64,000 nt of DNA from Alnus glutinosa (lineage: Eukaryota > Streptophyta > Magnoliopsida > Fagales > Betulaceae): assembly GCF_958979055.1 (NCBI RefSeq), contig NC_084889.1, positions 28,226,261 through 28,290,260 on the forward strand, given 5' to 3'. Every line of letters starts with the position of its first letter. Position 1 is the first letter of the stretch. Below, one piece after another: positions 45,257 through 59,100 of the stretch. The translations under genes and the position numbers were made by a program. Under the pieces are notes generated by a model that saw nothing but the letters and a program-made list of their open reading frames with translations, was not told the origin of the DNA and searched no databases.

Positions 45257-48200
45257 ATGGTGTTCAAGGGACGCTTCTTCTCCTCCAAGAAATCCGACTC
45301 CTCCAGCCCGGACGGATCCAACTCCACCTCCAACTCCCCCCGATCCCTCGCCTCCAACTCCCCGCTCCGATCGGACAAGAAAAAGCCCAAATCCTCCTCC
45401 AAGGAAGACCACCTCTCTACTTTCCGCCAAACACAAGCAAAAGATGGAGCCAAGAAGAAAGATTCCAAAGACAAACAAACTCTAACGCCAACTCAAACCC
45501 CGTCGAAACACACTTCAGCTTTCGGTTCGGGTTCTGGGTCCAAGGGGAAGAAGGAAGCTACGTCGGCGGAGCCCCTCTCGCAGGTGTCGCCGATACTGGC
45601 GTCGTCACTAGGATTGAATAGGATAAAGACGCGATCAGGGCCGTTGCCGCAGGAGAGCTTCTTTGGGTTTAGAGGTGGCGGCGGCGGCGGTGACAAGGGC
45701 CCCACGCTCGGCGCCAGCAATTTGTCCAGGCCCGGCAACGCCGATGCCGGCTCCGGTTCGGGGAGTGGGGGGAAGAAGAAGGCGGTGGCGGAGCCGAGTA
45801 GTAGGATGTTGGGGTTCCAAGAGCATTGGGTGGATAATGGGAGCAATTCGGATAGTGTGTCCACTGGGAGCGCGCAATCCACGGACCAGAGCCCCAATGT
45901 AGTGTGGCGCTCGAGGTTACAGAATGGGGAGTCCTCCTCTCAAGCTGGTATGGGTTTTTGTTTTCTTTTTGATTTTTACTTATTTGAGCAGTCAAGCCTT
46001 ACTTGCTGGTTATGCACGAATGAGAGATTGTTGTTCGTTTGATCGATTGGATTGCCATGGTTTTTCCTTATGTGTATGTTTTGTATCTGTTTGTTCTTTC
46101 ATTAAGTTTGTATTTGTGGGATTTTGCAAATGAGTTCATACAGGGAAGAATGTCCAATGCCGTTCTTGTTTAACTGCGAATTTGGCATTTTGGTAGTTGA
46201 AGAATGCTCAGGTAGATTTTATGTTTTTTTTTTTGATAGGTAAAAAATTGGGTTATAGATCCACCCCGAAGGGTGGGGAGCCTTAACCGGATGTGTGGAT
46301 TACAGGAAAGCCCGAAGGCTGTTCCCGTCCCTGTCAGGGGAGATGCCAACCATCTCTCCTTTTTACGAACACAAGATTTTATGTTTAATTTGGGAGTTTA
46401 GCATTTTGATAGTGAGAGAAGTTGAGTAACGGAGCTCTTGAAAATGGCCTATATGTGCCCCCAGTTTGTAGAATTGAGCACCGGTTCCAACAGTGTATTT
46501 ATAGACATGGTTTGATATTCTCGGGAGAGATTTCATGGGTGGTTCTGTTAGATGCTACCAAAGCCATTGCTATGTGGATTACCTTTTTAAATCATTGTTT
46601 AATCTTAGCAGCACCCTTGTCTTCTCCAATTCCTCCTTTGGCTCCCTGTCAATCTTCGTTACTGGGGCCTGGTTGGTTTGTGGGAGATTTAAATCATATG
46701 AGAGTTACTCATTATATAGAGTTTGTACTGATACACATTATTTTGAGTTTGTACTGATAAAAGTTAAATTCCTATGATAGGGCATTTTTTTTGTTTGGAT
46801 ATGGTTCCAAACAACGATATCCAAACCAGATCCAAAAAAGGAAAAAAGAAAAAAAGAAAAAAGAAAAAGAGATATGGTTAGGACTTGTATTTGTTGGTGT
46901 TTTAAATACATCAATATGTAGATAAAAGATCTCAAACTTGATTATCTTGTAGCCTTTGATAGCTAAAGAATTAAAACTGTTACCTTTATGTATAACTTTC
47001 TCAAAATGGAAAAATGCCCGAGCATCGACTTACATAATTTTTCTTAAATGTAAATACATCTTTATAAATTTATATTATTAAAGTAAAAAAGTTTGATTTA
47101 GGTGTCATACTAGTACATTATTATTGTGCTTGATCTAACCTACACATGGTGTGATGAAGGAATAACAGAGTGGGATAGGTTACAAATATTCTCAGAAACT
47201 ATACTTGTTATATATCTGTGTCATCCATTTGGTTGAGGATTTTAACAGAAAAGTATAAGGGGTGGGTACCTGGATATTGAAAGAATTTAAATTTGGACAT
47301 TTCACAAAAAAATAAAAATAAAATAAAATAAGGCTTGCAATTGTCTCAACTTGCTACATGTTTTTGTAAGTGCCATTTTCTTACACTTATATGAGCAGAC
47401 TACAAAGGTCTGTGATGTATAGGGTGTCAAGCTACATATCTTAATCTATTGTTCTTACGGTCTTTTGAACAAGAGGGAAAAAAATCATGAAACTCTTAAA
47501 ATGAAGCAATGAAATTGTAACAGAAGTTATCTATGAGCAAGAGTGACTAGGTCCATGTAGAAGTAGATGGTGGAAATGCCATGAGAGAAAATGTTATATT
47601 GAACTAGATATAGATATCTGGATTTTTATCTTATCTTAGTTTCTGATTTTTTTTTTTTAGTGTATGGCTAACTTATAAATGTGATTTGTATAGGAAATAC
47701 TTGTATTGAAAAAATAGGAAAAGTTCCAGGTGGTTTGTGCTTTACGGGTGTTTTTCTTCCCCAACCATCATAAGAAAACAAAATTTGTGAGAGGAATGGT
47801 GATGAGTAGGATACTTGGATGGAAACTAATGGAAGATAGCAATGCAAATTATGAGAGCCTGAAAAATGTGGTAATATATGACATGTAGTACAATTTCAGG
47901 TGCAATTGCTACATGTTTCTTGGTCACTTGCTTTTCTGCTTCCCAAATCTTCCCCCGTTTGTTGTGTTTTCCTTCAACTGGAATTGAGATGTTTGGGAAA
48001 TGGAAATGATTTTTATTTTATTTTATTTTCTATTACAAGCTCAATTAGAGTTACATTAATTACCCTGGTACTTAAGCTACACTGCTTTTGGAGCATAACT
48101 TGTCTCACTTATTCTTTTGCACATCTGTTATATTATCAAATTACAAACGTTTGACCTGCTGTCTAATTTGCCTATTTTATAGAAAGAGAAGAGGTTGACA

Positions 48201-51200
48201 TGCTGCTGAGCTGAAAATACACATTTCCAGAAGTTCCTATGAACCTTCTCTTGTGGGCCTAGGCATTTGCTTTTGCATTTCATATATTTTCATCTTCTTT
48301 CTTCTTCTTTGCCTCGGTTTTTTTTTTTTTTTTCAATTAAAATATACTGCTTGTATTTTAGGGAGTATGCAAGATTAGAACTTTTGCATCATTTTAAACT
48401 TTGGTCATTCTAGGATAGATTCAATTAGTGAAACGATTCAGTTGTGGTTTCATTTCTTCTAAATAACTGGCTATTTGTTATGTGTTTCTCAAAAGTTGCT
48501 TTTGATATTTTGAATCATCTACCAGGGCGCTATGAATCATCATGGGGTCAGTCTGGAGGGTTAATCAGTCCAGATGTTTGTACACCAGAGGTACTTGTGA
48601 AAATATTTTTATTGATGATAACCATGCAATTGTTTTATCTGATTTAGTTATTATATTTTCTATCCATTATTTACTTTTCACAATATAGTTGATAGCTTGA
48701 ATATTTGCTTCCAGACTGCCTATGAGTGTGACAATCCAAAGGAGTCCGAGTCTCCCCGTTTTCAAGCCATACTACGTGTTACAAGTGCACCTAGAAAGAG
48801 GTTTCCTGCTGATATCAAAAGTTTTTCTCATGAACTAAATTCCAAGGGCGTTCGCCCTTTCCCATTTTGGAAGCCTCGAGGCTTAAATAACTTGGAGGTA
48901 CTTAAGTTTATCTTTTGCATTAAATTTTCTTGCAAATGATAAATATACTTCAGGAAGATTCATTTGCTTTTTATTTCCCTGCTGTTTTATGCAGGAAATA
49001 TTGGTTGTCATACGGGCAAAATTTGACAAAGCAAAGGAAGAAGTAAACAATGATCTGGCTATTTTTGCAGCAGATCTGGTCGGAATTCTTGAAAAAAATG
49101 CAGATAGTCATCCTGAGTGGCAGGAAACTATTGAGGACTTGCTGGTTTTGGCTCGGAGCTGTGCTATGACATCTCCTGGGGAGTTTTGGCTTCAGTGTGA
49201 AAGCATAGTTCAGGAATTGGATGATAGGCGTCAAGAACTTCCGCCGGGTATGCTGAAGCAGCTTCACACCCGAATGCTTTTCATTCTCACAAGGTGTACC
49301 AGATTGTTGCAGTTCCACAAAGAAAGTTTGGCTGAGGATGAACATGTTATTCACCTTCGTAAATCTAGCATCCTGCATCCTGCGGAAAAACGAATTCCTC
49401 CCAGCATGGGAAGGGAGTCCAAGTGTTCTAGTGCTGCAAAGGCCTCAGAGGCTGCTTCAGCAAGGAAATATTACAGTCAGGAGCAGCAGCATGGCTTGAA
49501 TTGGAAGAGAGACCATTTCATACAGCCAGAAAAGTTTCTCTCACCTCCTGCAGATGACACTTCAAAGAACTTGGAGTCTCCCTCGGGTAGGAACCGGATT
49601 GCATCGTGGAAGAAACTTCCATCACCAGCTGGAAAAAGCACAAAAGAAGCTGCTCAGTTGAAGGAGCAGAATGAGGGTAAAAGTGAATCTTTCAAGACAA
49701 TAAGCAACAGGAGGGGGATTTTCGACGTAGATTTGGCTTCTGCTAAGCCTCCCGAGCTTCCTTCTGCGAAAGATTCTCTTGACCATTCTTCAAAGCACCA
49801 GCACAAAGTTTCTTGGGGTTACTGGGGAGATCAGCAAAATATTTCTGATGAAAGTTCAATAATATGTCGCATTTGCGAGGAGGAGGTCCCTACTTCAAAT
49901 GTGGAAGACCATTCAAGAATTTGTGCCATTGCTGATCGATGTGATCAGAAGGGTCTAAGTGTCAATGAGCGTCTTGTCAGCATTTCCGAAACTCTTGTGA
50001 AGATGATGGAATCATTTGCACTGAAGGATATTCAAAATGCAGTAGGAAGTCCAGATGTTGCAAAAGTATCTAATTCAAGCTTGACAGAAGAATCTGATAT
50101 TCTCTCTCCAAAATTTAGTGATTGGTCCTGTAGAGGCTCAGAGGACATGCTTGATTGTTTTCCTGAAAATGATAATTCTGTGTTTATGGATGACATGAAA
50201 GGCTTACCTTCAATGACATGTAAAACTCGTTTTGGTCCAAAATCTGATCAAGGAATGACAACGTCATCTGCTGGTAGCATGACACCTAGGTCCCCGTTGT
50301 TGACGCCAAGGACCAGTCAAATTGACTTGCTCTTGGCAGGAAAGGGTGCCTACTCCGAGCATGATGATGTTCCACAGGTATTTACCTTGTCTTATTTGGT
50401 TCTTTGTTTGGGAGTTGCAGCACCACTTATTACTATAAGTGGTGAAATGTGTGATGTACTGGTTTCTCATTTGCCAATAGCCTTTGGGCCTAATGGCATT
50501 TTAATCCCCCATTAGCATCTTCTGGTGGTTGAGGCTGCGGGTTCACATCCTACCGGGTGCCTAAGTTAATTCCCAAGGCGAAAAAAACAGAGAGCTGGTA
50601 TCTCACTCATTCAAGTTTTAATTAAAACTTTCAAACTTCAACCTTTTAGTTTGTGGATTTCACATTTAATGGGAGAAATGATGAAAGAAGGTCTTGAATA
50701 TTGTCAAAAGACAGCTCAAATAACATTGAACTGCTCTTTTATCCTACAGTGGCTTAGATGAGAACTCTTAACATAACTGAGCAAATGTTTCTCATCAGTG
50801 TGGACCAACAACATTTAAGTAGTCCTAAAACTCGTTTAGCAGGACTAACAAGAGATCTGATAACAAGGTACATGCCTCAATAAATCCAGACCATTTCTTC
50901 GGAACACGTGTGTCTTTATGCGTACGCATGTGCCTGTGTGTAATATTAGTAGATAGATAAAATGTAAACAAATAAAAGAAAAGAAAAACTAAAGGGTTCT
51001 CTTTACCCCCCTCCCCCCTGGCGTGAAAAAAAAAGCTGGTTTCACAAAACAGAATTAATTTTCTTTTCTTTTATTTGTTTACATTTGATGTATTCACTAG
51101 TATTAAACTCACACACTCACACACACATTCTGGCGATAAGATCTGGATTTAGTGGGGCATGTCTTATTTATTATCAGGGCTTTTGTTAATCCTGATAATG

Positions 51201-53119
51201 GTGCTGATCCACACTGAAAAAAAATCCCTTGGTTTGGTTTTCCCAATAGTGTAGCAATGCTTTTTTTTTTTTTTTTTTTTTTTGATAAGTAAGAAAGGTT
51301 TTATAAAAAAAGTTTAAGGCATCCCTAAGTACACAGGGAGTATACACAGTAGCAGTGCTTCTTGTTTTCTAGGACAACATTTATTTCTATGAAAAATGGG
51401 TTGACTTTACTTTTTCACGAAGTGGCTGAATTCAATTGTAAATTTGATGTGTTTGGGGTGCCCAGCCCTTCTTGTTGTAATTTAGTTCTTGTAATTTCTT
51501 TTTCACGTATCTATATATATAAAAAAAAAAAAAATTTAAATTTGTAGCATTGCAGTGAATTTAGTTTCATATTTGATGATAATTTTAATGATTTTGGTTC
51601 CACTTCTCACAAGATGGTTCCTACACAACATTGTCAAGTGTGGCTTATTGAGACAGATTAGGTTTGATGTGAAATTGTAATACTGCTAGATACTATAATT
51701 TTATCCAACAATGGTGACATGACACTCTCAACTAACTTTTGGATTAATCATTGTTAAATAAAAAAAGATCTAATGGTTGGTTGGGAGTACCATTTCAGCA
51801 TTGTTGGATAGAATTATAGTATCTAGCATTTCTCTAACATAAATAACGTAGATTATATTAATTAAAATGATTTTTTTTTTTAATATACTTGTTGAGCGTA
51901 TTGATGGTCCATCATTAATATCATTAGGGAGAACTTCACTTATAACCCTTGAACTTTCACACCTTTTGAAAGAAGGTATCTAAACTTTAAAATGTTTCGA
52001 TTTAGGGTATCAATTTTTCAGAAAGTTTCAACCTCAGTCTTCCGTTAGAATTTTCTATTAAATCCTATCAAAATTTCCAAAATTCCCGTGTTTATTTTAT
52101 TTTTAAAAAAAATTTATAAAAAGTTTCAAAGATTCAGGCATGGGTATTTTTGTAAATTCTGTTAATTTTAACCAACAACTAAATACTAACAATTTTTTTT
52201 TTCATAAAAAATGAGGGGTATTTTGGGAATTTTGACATTATTTAACGGAAAATTCTAACGGAGGACTGAGATTGAAACTTTTTGAAAAATAGATACCCTA
52301 AATTGAGACGTTTTAAAGTTTAGGTACCTTCTTTAAAAAATGGTAAAAATTCAGGGGTTATATCATTATTACTATTATTGTTGTTATTATTATTATTACT
52401 GATAGTTACATTATTATTTCACTTCTCTTTGTATGTGTGTGTTCCTTCTCATGTGTCAGATTTTAAATCCCTACTGATTTGCATAACAAATTTGGCTATC
52501 ACATAAACTTCCCTCTTCCTTTATCTTTTCTATTTGCAAGGCTATATTAAAAGAAGGAAAAAAGAAAACCTATATATATATATATATATTTTTTTTTTTT
52601 TCTGTGGTTTGGGGAGGTGGAGGATATTATGCCCCTATGATTATTAAAAAAAAAAGAAAGTGTTTTGCCTCTTCGTGGCCAATGTTTAACCTGACCAATA
52701 GTTGATTAATCTATTCCAGATTTTTTTTTTTTTAAAAAAAATTAATAATCTATATCAGGCTATCAGCTGTAGAAGTGTTTCCCATCTTATTGTGTTCTTT
52801 GAACACGTAGTTGTTCCAGTGCACATGACACATTTATCTTCATTATGGCAAAAAATAATTATACTTGTTGAAAAGAGAATCGTAGTTGGGCTAGAGTGTG
52901 TAGCTGTTACAACAAGCTCAAAAGTTCAAGTCCTTCCCCAAGATATTTTTTATTAAATTTTTTTCTTAAATCTGAAAAAAGAAAAGCTGTTAAAAGAGAA
53001 TATATATATGAGTATTACCCGATCTGTGTGGAGGGGGCGCTTTACATGGGTCCGAAGTTTACCTGACAAGGGTGGGTACACAAAGTGACCCTACTTTGGA
53101 GGGGTTTCTCGTCATTAAA

Positions 53120-53169
<50 letters not shown>

Positions 53170-56100
53170 GGCTCCATTGTGTTTGATGTGGTGTCTCTGG
53201 AAGGAACGGAATGCACACAGTTTTGAAGTTTGTGAGATTGGTTCGCTTAATTTGAAGAAGTTGGTGATACAAACCTTGTTTACGTGGAGAGTGACGCTAC
53301 ATTCTATGTCTGATTGTTCATTTTCTGATTTTTTAGATTTGTGTTTTTTGTTCTCTTTGGTTTAGGGGTATTACGTATACATCTTGTGTACTTTGGGTTG
53401 CGCTCCTTTGTATTTTTTTTGAAATATGCTTTACTTATAAAAAATAAAAATATGTATGTGTGTCTATATATATATATATAAAAGAAAGGATGACCAAGAA
53501 AAGACATTGCTATTATCAAATAATACATATGTACCAAAACTGATGAACCTTTAAAAACAGAGGCATACTATGTATTGTTTTCTCATAACCTAGCATTGTA
53601 CATTCCAGGAAAAATGTTGCTTCTACCTGTAAATTAGCAACCTCTTTGCTCCCTTGGCTACCCAAGCCCATAAAGAAAGGGAAATAATTTCTCAGAGCAA
53701 CATTGCATCAAAAGAGATGATCCCATACTTTGATTCCAAACTTTAGATCCATCTAAAAGGTTATTCCACATTTATTTTGCAAATGGACCTTTTTAGCAGC
53801 TCTATATGCAGTTTGAGTGGTGGTGCAAGGCAATAAGGTCTACTCCCAATGTGTAGGTATTTGTTAATCATTCATTTGCAGATAATTTTTTTTTTTTTGG
53901 TGGGGGGGGGGGGGGGGTTGTTGGGGGTCTAAAATGGCATTCAGAAGGAGATAGAAGGGACCATCAAATAATGTATATTTGTTGGCAATTAGATTGTTGT
54001 CTTTCTGTACCAACGTATTGTTTGCTTATATTAGCAGTGCATTTGTACATTTTGAATTTGTAGAAGGGTATGTTGTTTAATTTATTAACTTATTGGCAAA
54101 GTCAATCTATATTATGCTAAAATATATAATAAGACTGCAAATGCACGGTGTGCCTTGTATAGTTTGTAGTAGTATTCCACTTGTTATTTGTTCGAATTCA
54201 CACTTTTTGGTCTTGCTAATACCCAACTATTAGTCTGTGTAAAAGTTTCACTATTTATGTTATCTAGTTAAATTCCATATGGTCAATGCAGATGAATGAA
54301 CTTGCTGATATTGCAAGATGTGTAGCAAATACACCTTTGGATGATGATCGCACTATACCTTATTTATTATCTTGTCTTGAAGACTTGAGGGTTGTCATTG
54401 ACCGTAGGAAGGTTGATGCACTTATAGTGGCGACATTTGGGGCACGCATTGAGAAGTTGATTAGGCAAGTACTTTGTTGCTGTATTTCTTGAATGTTTCA
54501 AATTAAAAATCACAGAGGACATTGGATTTACTATGAATGGTTCTGAAAAGTTTGTTCAGTACTTTCTATTGCTGAAGTATCCGTACCTATGACTTCTGAT
54601 TGGAAGGGTTTAATGTGACTCTTTGTATGTGAAATTATTAACATGTAACAAATTTTGATTTTCTAGGGAGAAGTATTTGCAGCTTTGTGAGATGGTGGTT
54701 GATGAAAAGGTTGACATAACCAGTACTGTAATTGATGAAGAAGCTCCTTTGGAGGATGATGTGGTTAGAAGCTTGAGAACAAGCCCTATACATTCATCTA
54801 AGGATCGCACGTCTATAGATGATTTTGAGATTATAAAGCCAATTAGTCGTGGAGCATTTGGAAGGGTTTTCTTGGCTAAAAAGAGAACAACGGGGGATCT
54901 ATTTGCGATAAAGGTACAAGTATACTGTTGCTTCTATAACTTTTGAAGTTAGAACTTTTTTATCCTCAATAAATCATGCTCTACCAGTATGATATGCATG
55001 GGTTACTATGATCTTTTGATTAGTGCATAGGTCATTTGTAACGACTCAGGAAAAGCGCTAACCACATCTGCGCTATCACTCCAAAATGACTAGTCAATTT
55101 GGAGCTTTCCTAGAATTACTTATAAAACTCAATTTCACTTAGTAAGTAAGCAAGTAATATGGGACTTAACACCCATGAGTGTCTTTATAAACCGTCCACT
55201 CTATGCGGGCTACTCATCTTCTCAATATGAGACTGGAGTGTTACAAACTCTCCTCCTTACACCCGCTGGTATTCTCGTCATGGCCATGTCATGCGATGTT
55301 GACAGCACCACATGACATTACTAGGTAGCTTTGATACCATTTATAATGACCCAGAAAAACGTTAGCCACATTTGCGCTATCACCCTAAAAGGACTAGTTA
55401 ATTTGAGGCTTCCCTAGAATCACTTATAAAGCCCAGCTTCACCTAATAAGAAAGCAATATAAGCCTTATCACCAATGAGTGTCTTTATGAATTACTCGCT
55501 CTATGTGGGCTACTCATCTTCTCACTATAGGACTGTGGTGTCACATTACTATTATGAATCACAATAGATAGAATATAGCGCCCTTCATCCCCATTACTAT
55601 TCCTACTTTTCAAAATTTTGAGGCTCATTAGAACACCACCTACCCCACGAACTGGCAAATTTGGAGTCTACCACCACTCTTCACCAAGCCTCTTTCTCAT
55701 GCGTATAGCGCCATAACCATTTCCCTATGAGAGCTCGATTGAACATCAACAAGTTCCAGATCCCCAATCATTCAGAGATCACAGAACACACCTTGGACCA
55801 GCTTACCAGATGATATTTGAACTCTTCACCTAGCCCACCCTATAGGAAATCATGTCAAAGCTTCTCAATACGGTTTGAACACCTGCAGGAAGAGGAAAGA
55901 GGGACATGAAATACGTAGGTAGGTTGAAAAGTGTACTCTTTATAAGGGTAATCCTACCATCTTTAAACAAATACATCATCTTCCAACTAGCCAAGCGACA
56001 TTATATCTTTTCAATAACGTCGTTCCAAATAGACTTGGCCTTGAAGGAGGCCTCCAAAGGAAGACTAAGGTACTTCAAAGGCATGGGGAAACCCCGTAGC

Positions 56101-59100
56101 CCATAATACCAGCCAACCCATCTACATCAACAATATGACCCACATGGACCAATACTGACTTAGCCAAATTAACCTTCAAGCCTGAGACTGCTTCAAAACA
56201 TAAAAACAAGCATTGCAGATGTCGAAGATGATTTGGGTCAACCCTATTGAAAGTCAAAGTATCATCCACAAATAAAAGATGCAAGATATCAATCTTTGTC
56301 CCCACAGAGAAGCCAGATAACAGTCCCCCATTCACTACAACATAAATCATCCAAAAGAGGTTTGTTCGTTGGTAGATCCGTCTATAGTGTCTTGGCTCGC
56401 AATGATGGTTTATGCTTCCCTTGGAAGAGTGTTTGGTGGATTAGGGTTTCTTTGAGGGCGACCTTTTTTGTTTGGTCACCGGCCCTAGGAAAGATCCTTA
56501 CCGTGAACAATTTGAGAAAATGACATGTCGTCGTGGTTGATATGTATTGTATGTGTAAAAGGAATAGGGAGTCTGTGGACCATCTTCTTCTCTATTGTGA
56601 GGCTGTCGATGCCTTATGGGATGTATTCTTCAATCGATTTGGGTTGTCTTGGGTTATGCCTAGACGAGTAGTTGACTTATATGCGTTTTTGTGGACTGTC
56701 GGGAGCGTTTAGAGTGCTTTTGTGTGGAAGATGGTGTCTTCATGCCTCTTGTGATGTTTATGGAGGGAAATGAATGATAAAAATTTTGAGGACCGTGAGA
56801 GGATTTTTGATGAGTTTAAGTCGTTATTTTTCTATATTTTTGTATCTTTGGACAAGAACTTTTGTTTCACCTTTGGTTATTAGTTATCATGATTTCCTTG
56901 TTTTCTTTTACCCTTTTAATTTGCTATTTTCTCATGTATACTTCTTGTGTACATAGAGGCATCTTACGCTTTTAATGATATCTCGATTACTTATCTATAT
57001 ATATGTATAAAATCTCTAGCTACTTTGTAGTGGAGCAGAAGATAATCGATGGATTCCCTACTCTTCTTGCACATGTAACACCCATCCATTAGTATGACGT
57101 GTCTACTCAAGTTATCCAAAGTCAAAATCTCCCCTAATGCTTCTGGCCAAACAAAGAATGCCACTTTTGAAGGACCTTGTTTCTCCAAATGCTCTTCCAA
57201 GTGAAAACCCCTTATTTCATTTCACGGGTTGTGCCCCTCTACGCTTTTTAGTGAGATTGATTTACTTATCAAACAAAAAAAGTAAGTCGTGCTCCTTGCA
57301 TGACTTTGTATCATTCATTATTAAAGCGAAAGCGACAATGTGTCACTAACCTTAAAATCGATAAACGGGAATGTGTTTCCTAATAATGAGTAATGCTGGT
57401 AACAGCAAATGATTCCTAACCTCAAAAATCAAAGTACGACATATCCGGCTATCCAGAAACACGCTTGGATAAGTAACGGATGAGCCATACCTATATCGTG
57501 CTATGATATCTTATGTAGATCATTTCTTGGTTGAGGATTCCTAACCTCGCCCTTCTCTAATAGTACAGTACCCTAGGCTGATACTTGTGTGTGTGTTAAA
57601 TGCCCTTGCTGTCGGAAATTTTCAGCTAGCTTTTCTCCTTGTTTTGAGTATAAACTGATTATGACTGTAGCCAGTATAAGCTGTGTTCCATTCAGCTTCC
57701 TTCGTTCTGCATTCACTCACTAAAAGTTTCAAACTTTGTGCTACCACTTGATACTGATTGAAGACGGCCCTAATGACTCGATAATTAGGGTTTTCTGACA
57801 TCACTACATTCTAGAATCTCAAGGGGAGATTTACTCTTGCCAATGTACAGTACCCTCCAAATGGGATGATGCTCTTGGGTAGAAACAAGTGAAAGCTTAA
57901 TGGGCTGCCTGATCTGTTGATGACCGGCTGTGGACAGCCTGATGTTTATAATAACTTTTTTTTTTTGATAGGTAAGAAAAGATTTATTAAAAAAGTGTAA
58001 AGGCGTCCCTTGGTACACAAGAAGTATACATAAGAAACACCAAAAGCTAACCCGCAACAACCGACAGAAAACGGAAAAAGAACCTCAGAACCCAAGAAAG
58101 AAAGCCCAAAACAACCCACAAAAGAGCCCAACCAGACACGAGAAAAAACCCAAAGACCCGAGAGAATACCCACAACCCCCCAAAGCACACAACCCTACAA
58201 CATGCGGGCCTTTCCTTTACTACGCCTAGAGGAGACTGAAGCGTTGCCATAATTTATGGAGCTTATACTCTAGGGATTTCTATATTGGTTTGGTTTACCT
58301 GACATGTGTTACACTACAATGATAGAGCATAATATTTTGTATTCAGAATTCTTTTTTTTGCATTCATTTATGTGAGGAATAATATTTATAATGAAATCAT
58401 ATAAAATGGTCGATTAATGCTCGGATAACATATTTTATGCCTAGGCTTTGATTTCTGTTTCTTGTGGCTGAATGTTCATCTTTGTTTAGTGCAGCATCAA
58501 TTAGCCATGTATTCTTTGTTGATTTATAGCCTTTCTTTCTGCATTTGTTTGATAAGCTTCTTCTAATCTTTCATTTTGTTGTTTTCTTTACATTTTTAAG
58601 TTTCACTTGTGGTTTTATCTTCTCAGATTTTTCTTTCTTGGCATGGCCTAATAAACCCTGTTTTCATTTTTCTCCTATGCTTTGAATAGTCGCATTTTCT
58701 TTGTTTTGGGTGCATCAGAGAATAGTATCTTATATTTGTCTTTGCCAGGTTTTATAGGGGGCCACCTTCCTCCACCTTTTTTATTTTGTTTTTTGTTTTT
58801 TTGTTACCCATGGAAGCCTCTCCTTGTGACATTATCATTCTATGCTTGCATGTTGTCATTGAGCTGTGAAGAATCTTAGGCTTTAATTGCATCTGATATT
58901 TGTGTGATTTGCAACAGGTTCTTAAAAAGGCAGATATGATCCGTAAGAATGCTGTCGAAAGTATATTAGCAGAACGTGATATTTTAATTTCAGTCCGCAA
59001 TCCTTTTGTGGTGAGCAAGTCTAGCTCGCATAGAATTTTTTTCTTTGCTTGAAAATTTTAAAGTTATTATAACATGAACGGTTCATTATCAGGTTCGCTT

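Larger units (their letters stand above)
41095..49530. repeat. Tandem duplication unit B
   Basis: The matching half of the unit at 19454. It runs from RCI2 3' flank through the IREH1 promoter to exon 4 and continues without a break into the rest of IREH1, so this is the copy joined to the original downstream half of the gene. Confidence 0.9.

Noticed and set aside
55032..55550. 5-bp target duplication around the TRIM
   Set aside because: Flanks tcatt and ttact do not match; catt may fit if the right LTR end is moved, so I leave it open.
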